Below the pieces are notes generated by a model, which did not search any database, had not been told where the DNA came from, and saw nothing but the letters and a program-made list of their open reading frames with translations. Shown in pieces: positions 37,946-50,914 of a DNA stretch of 64,000 nucleotides. The stretch comes from Linepithema humile. Taxonomy: Eukaryota > Arthropoda > Insecta > Hymenoptera > Formicidae. A program made the position numbers and the translations under genes. The stretch's first letter is position 1; the number at the start of each line of letters is the position of its first letter. The stretch spans positions 40,516,931 through 40,580,930 of the forward strand of contig NC_090128.1 in NCBI RefSeq assembly GCF_040581485.1, written 5' to 3'.

Positions 37946-40686
37946 GGCGTAAGAAGCAATGTTGTTCATGTCAAAAGTAACTGAATCTGAGTTATTTAGT
38001 AACTACGCGAAGGATTAATAATACGTTTATACTGTAATTTATATTTTTACCGTTTCTTTTGATAAAATTAACCAAGTGCGCAAAAAAAAAAACTGTGGTT
38101 GCACTTCACGTTGATAATAAATACCGCAAAGTTGTGCAGTACTCTAATTTCGTTTGAAAGTATCTTAATTATCTCGCGTAGATTCCAAGATACGTTACGT
38201 TAAATTTTATCAGCGACATTCCACTGCGGTCGCATTTGTGTAATTTAGCATACGCGGATGTGGTTTTTCGCATTGCATCCGCATTTCTTCACACTTCCTC
38301 TCGGTGACGTCATAAAAATTTTTGCCGTTGATAACAATCGAAATAAAAACCCTATTTAAAAACGTCATTTAAAAAGTTTAAAGGTCTGACAACTCCTATT
38401 GAAAAATTGCATTTTAAAATCTAAACGCCTCGAAAATCCTATTTCAATATCTAGTCACGTTTTATCGAACTGATAAGTATCATGATCTATGACCAAAAGC
38501 ATCAATGTCTCGCGATCCCGAAGAGAATTATAAAGTCAACTACAATAGAAGCACGAATAGCGGTTGTGACGAAAAATGCATCGCGCTTCGTTATCGAGCA
38601 ATGTTAATTACATTGCCCACAATTAAAACACTAAATTATAACTCCAATATGCAGCTTGAACCACATAATTCGACCACTCCAATTACTCCTCGACTCAGTA
38701 ATTTAATTTTTCATCGTCTTGGATGATTCAATCCAGCGAGTTCTTAAACTGAGATTACAATTAGTGATCGGATTCAAATCGTCTCAAGAAATTTTAAATT
38801 AAAGGCTAAAAATCAAAAAGTTGAAAAAAACATTATAACATTATTAAAGGTCTTGGTGAAAAATTAAAAACAAATATTTACAATGCTATGAACGTTCATA
38901 ATATTTGACATTCAAGACTTTTCAAGCAAAACAGTCTTACAAGATATTTTAATACTTTTGATTTTCTTAACTTGCTTAAAAATTTGCAAGTAAAAATCTT
39001 GAAATTCTATTACTGATTACAATGAATATTTTACTAGTTTACTGCTCATTTTCTCTGTCGAGTTTTCTTTGAATTTCAATCTTTTTTAAGGAGACACAAT
39101 CGAAAGAAAAGATTAAGTTATTTTACTGAAATGAGATTCACTCGATAGACGTCGGTAGCAACCGGCGAATGAGGGCGACGTGACGGAGGATGACGGCAAC
39201 GATTCTACTATCGGATAAAACGATGGCGATGATTTAATGTACATCGGTTTACGTGAACCATGACTTTTGTGCGCCACTGTGACCTCACTGTTGAATCCGG
39301 CATAGACACAAGTACCCGACTGTACGGCGTATTCGGGCCTTCGACCAAAACGACTCGATGGACGACGATAACAATTGCGAGCGTTTTTTCCAAATGACGT
39401 ATCTCTACAATATATGACTCTTCAAAAATTCCCTGGAATTGTGATTATTTTAATAATTAAATATTGTCGGTCGTGCAGTTGTTAACTATCGCGAAATTAT
39501 TTACCGTTTAAATTTATGAGTTTTCCATTAACTTTTGTGTCTACACACTTGCTTGATTATTAAATAACCACATATTTTTTAATTGACGGATAAAATTGAT
39601 ATAAAATTGTTGTATATTTTTAACGTAAAGATTGATATTGAATCATTATCAAAGAGAAACTGTAATGCGGAAGACCGAGCTTATTAAATATGTGAAATAT
39701 CAGAGAAGAAGTTTATTGATCGAAATCGAGGTTACGTTATAACTTATCGCGGTTGATCTTCGATGACTTTACTGAGTAATTAGTTCACATCAATTGCAGA
39801 TAATAAATCTATAACAAATTCTAGTCTGATAAACAACTCAGATTGCTAAATATTAGTGATGTTGGTAGATCGATAGCAAATTTAATCATATTGGTGAAAC
39901 AATTTGATTAAATTTGCTGTCAATCTACTAACGATTTTGCTTACTGAAAACAGTTGCTGAGATTATTCGATTATCATCTATATACGAAATTTGTTAACGT
40001 ATACAATAGTTATAAAATTAATATCGCGTTCTAATTAATATTCTATTTGCGATACTTTATGTATGTTCCTAACTTTTTATGCAAATGAAGTAAGCGCGGC
40101 TGATTACTTCTTGACAGTGCTGATTTTCCATCGCGATAGAAAACCACCGCGTCGTGCACATTTACATACGCGACTTCAACAAAGTTCGATTATTACGAAC
40201 GGCCTAAAATCAAACAATACAAAATTTGTTGAAGAGAAAGCTATCCAAAATATTTTGAGGCATTACGTGTGTCTTATTTCGAAAAAGAGATAATTTTATC
40301 TATTTTGATGACGCATAAATCTACGTTCAAAAAAGTCGGCAGTCAAAAACGAGTATAAATCGAAAAAAAAAATATATATTTTTTTTTTTTTGTAATACTT
40401 TTATCGTCTGACCAAAACTGTGAAAACATCTAGCGTGGACTTGACATTTTGAACTCTCGACTTTACGTAAGGATAGTTACGAAATGAAACATACAAAATC
40501 GCCTGACTCAACGCGATAACATCTTTCAAAGCTCGCAGAGGTCGAGCTTCACCCCTTTTCTTTGTATATTTTCTATGTATAAAATATTATAATTATCTCA
40601 TGTGCATATCCGGAAATATAATTGCAACGAACGCGTATATGAAAAATTAATTCAATAATAATTAAATTTAATAATGTCTTGAATTG

Positions 40687-40748
40687 ATAATGTTTACACG
40701 AGGAAATTACATGTGTAATAATGTTTACACGAGGAAATTACATGTGTA
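40687..40748. repeat. 31-bp tandem duplication
   Basis: The unit starting ATAATGTTTACACGAGG is repeated twice exactly, head to tail. Confidence 0.92.
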
Positions 40749-43238
40749 AATTGACGAAACACAAAGAATACTGATGGACAAAGAAAATTCGCCGACGTCC
40801 CGGTAGTTTTGTCAGCTCAAGAACAAACGGGGTCCAAAGTTTATCTTACATGTAGTATTAAAAACAAGCGGTCCTTTTGTATAGCCGCGCACATGTGACT
40901 CATGTGATCCCGACTCGACAATGTGTAACAATTTGCCGTTCATTAATATCTGAATTGTTTTCAGTAGAGAGTTCACGATGGTTTGCGTCTCCATCCGAGA
41001 CTTTTCCTAATATCTCACAAAAATAATTACGACACGATACCGTAATAGCGCGACATGCTAATTCTGAGGAAACTAAAGCGCTCGCTTCGTCATATATTCA
41101 TCACGTATTTGCAATGTTTAAAAGTTTGTTACAGAAATACAGTGAAAGTGGTTGCAAAAATATATATTCTTTTGCTTACTCATGTTACTTTTATGCAGAA
41201 AAATTGGTTGCAGAAAAAAACAATTTTAATTATTCCTCTATCATTATTTACTTGCCGAATGAATAAGTTAGCTAATAACAAACCGCGAGATTTAAACGTC
41301 GCGGACAATGAAACGAGTGCTCAATCGAAAGGCGGTCGAAGGTGGCTCGTCTTCGAACGTCACGAAATGACACGCGTTGGAATGACTCAGGAGACATGTG
41401 ACGCAGCGAGCAAGTGTTTAAATAGAAATAATGGCGACCCTGACGACCGAGGCGATAAAATTCAGCTCGTCGAGAGAATGTCCAAAGTGGGCATTACAGG
41501 TGCCGGCGATGCGGCTGATGCACCAGAATAGGATGGTAGGCCAACTCTCTTATCTTTACACCATTGGAAATATATTACCGAAATATCGAAAGCGTCACTT
41601 TCGATGTTTCTACTTTTCTAGGCGACGTGGGGGAAAGTTTGAGAATAATTACAACGGCGTTTGAAGCGCTACGCTAAAATATAATGTAGATAAACTATAT
41701 GCAGATATGCTGTGCTGTATGTTTCTATACGTAAAAGTTTTGCATGGCCGTTTATATAACATCGCCGATATCTGATGACTCGCTATGTTAAGCGAATAAA
41801 CAATATTTTGGCACAACATATATATAAAATTAACTATTATCTTAAATATAATAATATGTATTTATTATATTCAAGACAATCGAATTGTATCTCATAATCA
41901 TTGGCATTTCGAATGTGCTACTTTAATCACGAGCTGCGGTTTGTTATCTTCGTTAATAATTATCATGTGGCATAATCGATCAGCGTTACGTGATATAATT
42001 TTTTTCCACGAACCGCGAATAAAAGCAGCTGATTGCCATAAACGATCGCGGTTTTATGAGAAATACTTAAGAACTTTTATCATTCTAAAAATATCATGAT
42101 ATATAAGTGTGTCTTGCATAAAATATCAATAATATCATGTAAATATATTAATTGTAAATACCATATGGAACGTAAAAATTTGCAAAAAAAACATTAATTT
42201 GATAAAAAAAAACTTAATCTTGAAAAGTTAATTCTTTTGTGGAATTTAAAAAGTCGCTTTATTCGTCATCACGACAAAATTAAATTAATAAATGCATATT
42301 TTCCGGTTAATCAAATAACTCCGCAAATGAGTATTTAAAAAAATAGATATGACACTCTGCTAAATTATTTCTAAACTGTTATTTCAAAATAGAAAAGAAA
42401 CTTGCAACATGTAATTCGCTGATTGTTCCATCTTTTACAAGCATAAAATAGATGAATCATATATCTGAATGCAGAGCACACGTTGCTTAATCTTAGATTA
42501 TCGCAATATCTAAAAAATCCTCGAATAATATTAAAAATGCCAAATTTTAGAATAACCCAAAAAATAATCAAAATTATAAAGAAATTTCATCGCAGAATTT
42601 TGACATAATTTTCAAGTATCTAGCATACGATCGTCAAAAATAAGCACTGTTATTTAATGTTCGTGATCTCTTGATTTCAAACTATATAAGATCATAAGAT
42701 CGAGAATAATTGTTATGTGTATGGAGTACCTGTTTTGTGGATTTGCGAACGACGATAATTTCATATTAAATAACAATCCGAATTTGTGGCACGTTGTGCA
42801 AAATTTCCCTTACCGATGCGATGCTCTGAAAGATGCCGGAAGGATACTCGCGGCAGATGTAACGAGCTGAATGCAAATCGGCGGCTGTACCAGTCAGCCA
42901 GCGGCGTATAATATACCGGCCGGGCGTTATCGCAAGACCAGGGGCGGCGTTATCACTCTGATATCCAACATATATACATCCCCCACGACCGGCCCCCGGC
43001 CCGCAGTGACTCGCGGACCACCGGCCCAGTTAAGCGCTTTGACAACACATCGTGTACATGCTCCTCTTCGGGACGTTGCATCTCGGAGCACGTTCGGGCG
43101 ATGCTGCGAGGATCAATCGGTCACGCGCGTCACGCGCCTCGCCGCGAACGTCGTTCGATCGAGCGAGCGTGGATTCCGTTCGCGCCTATCCCGAAGGGTG
43201 ATCGCAAAGATCGCGCCAAGGATGAAAGTGGTACTCAC

Positions 43239-43392
43239 CGTATTCCCGATGCCGATACTTTGCGACTGGTTTACCATCGTCTTCGCTTCTCCTTCTTTTC
43301 ATCTCGTGATCGATGCGATTTTGACTCCTGTCCCCGGTTCGTTGCGACTCTTTTCGCTTTGCGACCGTTCTCGTACCTGGAATTCGCACCAT
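43239..43392 (-). CDS. srp: Candidate first coding exon of the serpent-like GATA factor
   Basis: An ATG at 43392 (context ACGAATGG) opens 51 codons, beginning MVRIPGTRTVAKRK and ending KPVAKYRHREY plus one base. They run straight into a very good donor, GTGAGTACC, at 43238. The single leftover base G pairs with the two bases (TG) that start the exon at 2964, restoring a valine and an open frame. The peptide is basic and Arg/Lys-rich and I cannot match it to a known motif. The exon sits in the largest CpG-rich block of the window, as expected near a promoter. Phase fit alone has a one-in-three chance of being accidental, and no transcript is available to me. Confidence 0.5.
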
Positions 43393-44330
43393 TCGTAAAA
43401 GAGAGGCTTGACACGTTCGACGAAGGTGATTGCGAACACGGCGTTCTCACCTACGAAGAGCCACACGTGTTGTCTCGTGAAAATCCGCGGAAGATTAAAA
43501 TGAGAGCGATCGGCGTATAATCGGTGTATATCGATCGGCGACTAGACGAAAATTAAGGTCCAGACTTTTGCTGGCTATACGAGAACCCGCGCCACTGCTC
43601 TATGATCGGGAGCGCGGCTCGTGTATATTATGTACATAGAGCAAACGGAGCAAGCGACGGAAGAGTGACGGAACGAGAGGTAGAGGAATGGAGAAAAAGG
43701 ACGGCAAGACAAAAGGGGAAAAGAGAAAGAAGTAGAGCGAAGGATAGAGACGGAGAACGAAGCGGAATTGCGGCACCGTGGATGGCCGAGGCAATGCGAA
43801 TTCACCGGCGAACCGTCGGAGTGGATGAGGGCGAGACGAGGATGCCGCGAGAACGAACGGAAAAGCACGGTGAGGGATGAAGAAGGGAGCGGGTGGGCCA
43901 GGTGGGAGTAAGACGGAACGAATTGCGAGCGAGCGGGAGAGAGAGAGAGAGGGCGACCGATATGTATCGTGGTCGCAAACGAAGTGACGGCCAGAGAGGG
44001 GAGGGTTGATGCCTTATATTGAAGCGTCGATGGTAGGGGCAGCGCGAATCATACCAGGGAAAAGTATGGGAGTAGTAAAGTCGCCGCGCGGTGCGGCGCG
44101 GTGCGGCATTTATTATCGGCGTGGATTCTATACCGCGCCGCACGCGGTTTCCTTATCAGCGCGCGGGGGGCTGGCTAGTGACCACCCCGTACCTCCTCTT
44201 CCTTTCCTCCTGATCGGTCGCATCGAGGCCGGCTTCTGTACGTTTCACACTGCATCGTTCGTGGCTCGTTGGAATTTATGCATCGCAAAGTGCAATTTTA
44301 TTGCGCTCTTATTACAAGGATAACTGACGA
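43393..44330 (-). promoter_or_regulatory. srp: CpG-rich promoter / 5' leader region of the GATA gene
   Basis: The sequence from 42.9 to about 44.3 kb is rich in G+C and CpG and purine-biased on the plus strand (GAGAGAG tracts), flanked by AT-rich DNA on both sides. It lies immediately upstream of the candidate start codon on the minus strand. Overlapping long frames on both strands (for example plus 43101-43520 and minus 43802-44143) are by-products of composition. A 12-bp GC stem (GTGCGGCGCGGT with its complement) occurs at about 44090-44145. The transcription start is not identifiable by eye. Confidence 0.42.
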
Positions 44331-46173
44331 CCGTGTGGCTTTTCGTAAAGTTCATTATTAACAAAATTAGTACTGCATGAGTTTTCTTGGTTACCTGATT
44401 ACTACACTGCTCTTCTTGCTCTTCTTGCAGCTTTGAGAGACAAATTGATGATGCTCTTGGATTTTGACTATCATGATCAGTATTGCTAACCCGTGTAGAG
44501 TCTTTCCTGTTACGGCACGTCCAAAATTCTACGCATAAATTTCAAATTCTGTTATATTTTTTCTTTTAAAATATTTTAATAATGAAACTAATTACAATTT
44601 GACGATTAAAGTATATAATTTACATTAAATAACATTTTGTTCAAAACAATAATAAAAAATTTTGATACATATTTTATTTCAAATATTGTTTTTTTTTTTA
44701 TTTTATGTTCAATAAATACTCAATTAAATCACGAAAATATTTTTCAGTATTATAATAAAATTGAAAAATACAAAAGAATAAAAATTGCTCTGCAAATGCC
44801 AGTATAAAGCAAGATTACCTTTTTTTGGACCCATTTTTCTCTTCCTTCGAATTTTAGAATGAAAACTTTGCATCTGATATTTATATCAGACTGTTATCAC
44901 GTAAGTAAAAACTCTAAAATTATATTTATATTAATTAATTTACTTATTACATGACTTATTATTAATATTTTTACTTACGTTTATTATTTTGTACTTATTC
45001 TTTAAAGAAGCCAAATTACAGTCATGATATACATAAATGTGGATTTGACGCATACATTCTGAGTTATCCAAAATTAGTACAGCTTCATGTTTCAAGATTC
45101 TTGATCGCTGATATACAATTTATCTTGATCATATGACATTTGTGATTTTCTGAAAATATTAATCTGTATGTTATTCATTTTATAGTTTAATTATAGGTGA
45201 AAATAAACATGTAGTTATTTCTTATCAATACACATAATTGATTTAATCAAATGTAATTCATATTATTCGCCGTCCTCCACTCCTTGCCCCTAAAATTCTA
45301 CTTTAAACATTTTATAACTAATAAATCAATACCGGAAGAACGTTATACACATATCCCGAACAGTGGTGCATAAAGGGAGAAAAGATTGTTTACAGGGTCG
45401 GCAAGCTGAAGAATAAGCAAGCAGCGACTGTTTCGAGAGTGCCAGGTTACAGATACTCGACTGTCAAGGACAAGCCTGTCCATTCATTCGTCCGTTTCTA
45501 CGATCGATCGTTCATTCATTCATTCATCCAATTGATTATTACTAACCCACATTTGTGTATACGCAAATATTAGTTTTATCGAATCAAAAAAGAAAGTAAA
45601 TTTTACACATTTTGTTTTTAGCCTTTCGAAACCGTTTCATTATTGTGAAAGGAAACATTTTTTGGAGCGTTACACATTGCATAACACGTTTTTCAAATAA
45701 ATTATAATTAATATAATATTCTTCAAAAATTTTCACGAAAATAAGAACAAAATTATTTATTTACTTTAGTAGAAAATTGAATTGCAAAACTTCAGCTTTG
45801 TAGAAGTCTATCTGAACTGCTCATGTTTTTAACTGTGCATGTATTTCTGTACACACACGAGATGTGTTTCATAAATAAAATTAATGTTCACACATGTAAG
45901 CATTCAAATCACCTCGAATCATCCCAGTACACAGATCTTAAACTCAAATGCAAGCAAATTTCTCGTTGTGTGCACAGCATAGAATAAAGAACCTAACCTC
46001 TCCTGACCTAATTTTTAATGAAGTATTTTTTATACACACTGCTTCATTAAACAATCTCATTAAACATCCATCAAAGAGCAATATCTTTAAATGTGTCAAA
46101 AAGTAATATTATTGTAGAAACTTCTTAATATCCTAACAAGCACTAACACCAACAAAAACATACCATCAATGTT

Positions 46174-46245
46174 ATAATTTCTCACTCAACAATGTATTAT
46201 AATATAATATGCACGTAACTATTATATTGTTGAGTGAGAAATTAT
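46174..46245. repeat. Short inverted repeat (hairpin), 20-bp arms
   Basis: ATAATTTCTCACTCAACAAT and its exact complement face each other across about 31 bp of AT-rich loop. This is a small foldback or MITE remnant. Confidence 0.8.
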
Positions 46246-46388
46246 TGATTATGTTATGTTACTGTTAGTTTAGGATAGATATAAAAATAATTAATTTAAT
46301 AATATCACTATTAAGTAAAATTAACGTACTCACATGATCGAAGTTTGCCGTAATAACCGTAAAATGTGAACAGTTCAAATTTCTAATA

Positions 46389-46533
46389 GCGTTTTCGATT
46401 ATACAGGATTTGAACGACCCAGGGTTGATCAATCACTATTTTACTATAAATGCAAGTCTTTCATTGGTGGAGAGGTTGCAATGACGTCATTAACCAACCC
46501 TGGGTCGTTCAAATCCTGTATAATCGAAAACGC
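46389..46533. mobile_element. 145-bp Tc1/mariner-type MITE, copy A
   Basis: It is flanked by TA on both sides and has roughly 40-bp inverted termini starting GCGTTTTCGATTATACAGGA. The interior is unique and contains the palindrome TGACGTCA. The TA duplication points to Tc1/mariner-type mobilisation. Confidence 0.85.
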
Positions 46534-46570
46534 TATTAAATATAAGAACGGACTATGAATACCGGCCATA

Positions 46571-46715
46571 GCGTTTTCGATTATACAGGATTTGAACGAC
46601 CCAGGGTTGGTTAATGACGTCATTGCAACCTCTCCACCAATGAAAGACTTGCATTTATAGTAAAATAGTGATTGATCAACCCTGGGTCGTTCAAATCCTG
46701 TATAATCGAAAACGC
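46571..46715. mobile_element. 145-bp Tc1/mariner-type MITE, copy B (opposite orientation)
   Basis: It has the same length, termini and TA flanks as 46389-46533, but its interior is the exact reverse complement of copy A's. The two copies, 37 bp apart, form a perfect large inverted repeat. Confidence 0.85.
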
Positions 46716-49110
46716 TAATAAATTTTCAGGTCTAAGGGTATATTCAGACAACTTGCATAGCGCATAAGCATATGCAATTTATATGGATATACTTTATACC
46801 TTTAAAGATTCTTAACAAACTTCAGAGCAGAAAATAACAAAACATGACGAGGCGATATATTAACTATTTTATAAAAATGTATTTATTACGCTTATCATGA
46901 ATACTTTTACTCCAATTTTCTTTGAAATGTATACTGCTTTTTTATTGTACTGCTTAATTTATATTATTAAACAGAGCAAATGGCTTTCTACACAGAACAT
47001 ATGACATACTAGAGAAACTATACCAAAAATGAACAATTACTTTCATTTATTTTTACATGTATCAGTGCGGAAATTTTTAATTGTCAAAAATAGTGTCAAT
47101 TCGTGGAAATATTTAGAAAATTTATCATACATAGCTATAATTAGTGAATAAAATGATATATATGTACGAGCTAGCCTCAATTCTCTCTAGCCTTCAATCT
47201 CCGAGTATGTTGACCGTATGTAATCGCAGCGCCGCGGCGTACGCGCGGCTCACTGCCTTTTAATGATCCTCGCGCTAATTGCTTATTGTTTTCTCCGGGA
47301 AGTGAACTCACAATTGCATGCTCTGACCTTAGAAACTCGACCTATTCGACCAGGAGGAAAGAACAAGGTGTACACAGGCGATCAGGATTCAAGAGTGCCT
47401 TTTCACATGAAGTTGCACAAATTTTTAACGTTTGCGCGCGCGTTTAGATACATTATGAATGTAGGAGAGATTTAAAATTCTATACAATTTTAAATCTTTA
47501 AATACTTTATAAGTGTAAAAAATAAATGTAATATTAACAAATAAATAATGCATATAATAATTAAATTAATAAAGTTATAAAATACAGTTTTTAATTCTTT
47601 ATTAACAATTATATATAATGCACAAATATCTAGACGCAATGCGCGTGCGCCTGAGTGAAATTGCGCGAATGTTCGAAATTGCTGTATACGAGACGACACT
47701 TGTGCATTTATATAAATATATTTTTTTATACATAAAAAGAACAGTAATTAAAAATCTACATACTGTTCAACAATATACAACTTTTTATTCTGTCTGTACT
47801 TACAATAAAAATACAATCGGATTAAAGAATAAGAAACCGTGGGTCTCTCACGTGCTGTCACAGATTTATAAACCGAGTCGTCTCTTTAGCTATTGCTTTT
47901 CGTATATAAAATTTTACATTATCACCGTTAGAATAAAAATATATTTTTCTGTTGTAGTAAGCTTTATACTATACTTAATCTGAAAAATTAAATTTCTCGT
48001 GATCAATAATCAATTAACTTTTGAACATCTTGATTCACGGACATGCATCTTAAAAATTTTAGTTCATAATTTTCTTAAAAATATTACACTTATTCTCATT
48101 CATTGTACAGCAAAGTATGCGCGAATTAATTGATCAACATAAAGCGGATATTGCTTTATAATGCCTAACTATATTTTTCTGATTTTGCAGACCATAGAAT
48201 ATTTTTTGTGCAATATTCATATTCATTTACAATAATTTTTTAATAACCAGCAGACTACAATTTTAAATACATGAACACGAATCTTCAAAAATCTTTCATT
48301 ATCTTATAAGTTGAAAATTTTCGAGATAAAATCTGTATTAAATAAACATATTCAGCAATTTTTAAACCAATTATACGACATAGAAAACCATTCTTTGAGT
48401 AATTTTCATAATAAATGCATTTGTAACAATAAAAATTTCTATTTAAATAAATGCTAAGTTATATGTAGATCAAGAGGATAGAATATGTATAAATTTTATC
48501 TATCTGTTATGAAAACCTGAAGAAGTTATCAGTACGTTCGGGAAATAAAATTTTATAACATATTTAACGAAGTGATTCTACATCTTCAATTAGAAGAGAT
48601 TCATAACAATAACATCAGTTTAGCATAAATATAATAAAGAGAAATTTTATCAGTTCTTTTGTGGTGTCTGCTTCAGTTGCCAAATGAACCCTTAACCCAT
48701 ATAACACTTGCAACTTGATTGTTAGTTTTAATATCCGCCAATTTGTTATGTTGTTCACGAAAATATACCTAAAATTTTTCATGGAAAGAAGAACATCTGT
48801 CAAGAAAATGTATAGTACAGTATATGATAATTCTAATGGCAGAATATTATAGGCGGAAATAAAAACATGTAGACAGTAGTAAAAAGAAAAAGCTCAATCC
48901 TGAAATCTACACATATACGTTTTAATCAAATAAACATGATCGCTTAACGTATTATATTTTTAACAAAACGGCCAGACAATCATCAAAGTCGGGAAGGGAT
49001 CAATGTGGCATTATTCTAGATCCTAAGATTACACGTTTGCGGCTCTGACTGCGCAGTAAACGAAGTCCCCGATTTCCTTTGGATGTGCATCTCGTGGTCG
49101 GTTGATGCTC

Positions 49111-50914
49111 TTAACCGATGATTAGTCCGCAACCCAATCTAAACTGCTGTTTGTTATGATTGATCATACCGCTGAGTGCAAACGAGAATGGCAAGGGCTG
49201 TAACCTCTTTTCTAGAACCGCCCCTACCGTCCAATTCGTATCTACACTACCTGTATGATACAGTAGAAATCAAAGATTAGATAATCAGATAAGATTATGT
49301 CAATATTCGAATGTTTATCAAGTAACTTCATGCACACCTTTGAACACTAAATCTGCTTTAGGTAAATCGACTTGATAACCGATTGTTGCCGTCGATTCTT
49401 GCATACCCGCATTAATTTCTAACTCAACGCCCACTTGTAATTGTTGACTAGCCCTTTGGTGGAAACAGAGATGGCAAGCGGATGGACCTTAAAAATAATT
49501 ATTTAAAAAATAAAAAAAGGGAACATAAAAAATCGTACAGTTATCTTCAAAAAGAGATAGAAACCTTTTATGCATCATAATTGTAAGATTCTTCTTAAGA
49601 TTTTGATGTATTTCGAAAAAAATGTTACAATCTTTTTGAAAATAATTATACTATTGAGAATGTTAGAGCTACTTACTTATGCTGCCGCTGAATGTGGAGT
49701 TACCGTACGTATATCTTCCCGCGGCAGACATTAATGCGATTTGTCCACCTGGTAAGGCTGGTCCTCGTTGATATGCAAGCTCACCACCCAACGCAAGCGA
49801 TGGTGTCAAGGTTTGAAGGTAATGTAAAACAAGAACGCCTGAAAATATATTTGCAATATGTAACATAGATACCACGTAAAACTATTTTGACATACAGATA
49901 GCATATTTTTATAATTATTAACTTACCGGAGCAATTAAGAATGTCTGGGTTGCCTAAGGTTACTGAGCATGTATACGCATCACCACGATAATCAGCTGTC
50001 ATTTGTACAGCAGTGAATTTACTTCTTTGCACCTGTGCTGCTAATTTGCCTTTGAGTCTTGAGCCCAATTGATGAAGAATATTGGCATTAAGATTTCCAC
50101 TTGGATCGATATCACCTAATAATACAGGATACGCCTCTGTAGGTGAAAGTTGTTTTGTACCAACATAAGTTGCACCAAATCTAAAAGAAAATTAATCAAA
50201 TAATGAAATATCTCAGAATAAAAATGATCAAAACAAATAATTTTTTGTTCATTTACCTGTAGCCAGATTGTATTACAGAACTCATGTTAATGGTATGTGA
50301 AATGTGGAAATGATTACTCAATCCTTTATTGACTACCAGTTTTGCTCCTTCAAAATTTATAGGAAATATATCTGTAAAATAAGCACATAAAAAATATAGT
50401 TAATTGCTACAAATCACAGGCATATACATGGAAATAATAACATAATAAAATAGCAAATTAATTGACCAAAAAGCACAATATAACACATTAATTTAAAAAA
50501 TTGTATCCTTCAATATTTATCGATGAATAATCTAATACTTTTCTTTTATGTTGTCAAACAGAGATGAGCAATGCGAAAAGCCATCCAAGTAAGAGAAATC
50601 ATATATTAATTATTCATCGCCAAGAAAATAATCTACCCGCAAGTTTTCTGTGATAAAATGGAAAAACACGAGGGTCGGAGCAAGACAAAAACGAGAAGTG
50701 ATCGAAAGTCGAGATCCTTCCTCTTCGACACGTTACCTTTGCATCTCTTGTGCAGATCCTCGATGGTACCCGGGTTATCGACCTGGGTGGTCGCGTCAGT
50801 GGGCGCGTACACATCCTTGGACGGGTCCTGTGGCCCTAAATTCGGCATCAGTCCGGGACCCGGTGGCGGAGGTGAAGGCGGAGGAGGTGCGGAGGCGGCC
50901 ATCACATTTCCCAT
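49111..50914 (-). CDS. Tom40: Mitochondrial import receptor subunit TOM40 (translocase of the outer membrane pore)
   Basis: Six exons (50737-50914, 50257-50371, 49927-50180, 49677-49838, 49338-49487, 49111-49250) join in phase to 332 codons, close to the usual size. Tom40 is the beta-barrel channel through which nearly all nuclear-encoded mitochondrial precursors cross the outer membrane. Family landmarks in order: an N-terminal MGNVMAAS followed by a Pro-rich segment, NPGTIEDLHKRCKDIFPINF, EGAKL, the HTINM strand, GYRFGATYVGTKQLSPTEAY, ILHQLGSRLKGKLAAQVQ, LHYLQTLTPSLALGGELAYQ, SVDTNWTVGAVLEKRLQPLP and the C-terminal GCGLIIG. I chose ATG 50914 because it yields the conserved MGNV start; an upstream in-frame ATG at 50920 would add two residues. 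All introns are small with GT/AG borders. It is transcribed away from the plus-strand gene that begins about 1.1 kb to the right. Confidence 0.97.

Larger units (their letters stand above)
2965..43238 (-). other. srp: Very long first intron of the GATA gene (about 40 kb), repeat-laden
   Basis: If exon 43239-43392 is joined to exon 2, everything between is intron. I found no convincing independent cellular protein gene in it. The ORFs present are short, AT-rich and unrelated to known families, apart from transposon genes. It holds one large hAT element, Penelope-like ends, MITEs, tandem repeats, microsatellites and CpG-rich patches (about 9.1, 16.9, 19.7, 27.0, 29.6 and 31.2-32.0 kb), which could be enhancers or alternative promoters. 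GATA-type motifs (AGATAA, TGATAA and complements) are frequent throughout. Stretches not listed separately below (for example 3.0-9.3, 14-18.5, 28.6-31.2 and 38-42.9 kb) show no feature I can name. Confidence 0.45.
44331..49110. other. Intergenic AT-rich region between the GATA gene and Tom40
   Basis: Apart from the MITE pair and a hairpin listed separately, I see no gene. There is a short (ATTC)n run near 45512-45527 and scattered poly-T tracts. ORFs at 47263-47475 and 47618-47983 have no recognisable features and look random. Confidence 0.5.

Noticed and set aside
41055..41531. 158-codon plus-strand ORF
   Set aside because: The first half is random-looking AT-rich hydrophobic sequence and the second half a charged stretch. 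There is no family, no splice context and no convincing start.
42871..43520. Plus-strand ORFs of 175 and 139 codons in the CpG block
   Set aside because: They overlap each other and the candidate minus-strand first exon, with Arg/Ser-rich composition and no domain.
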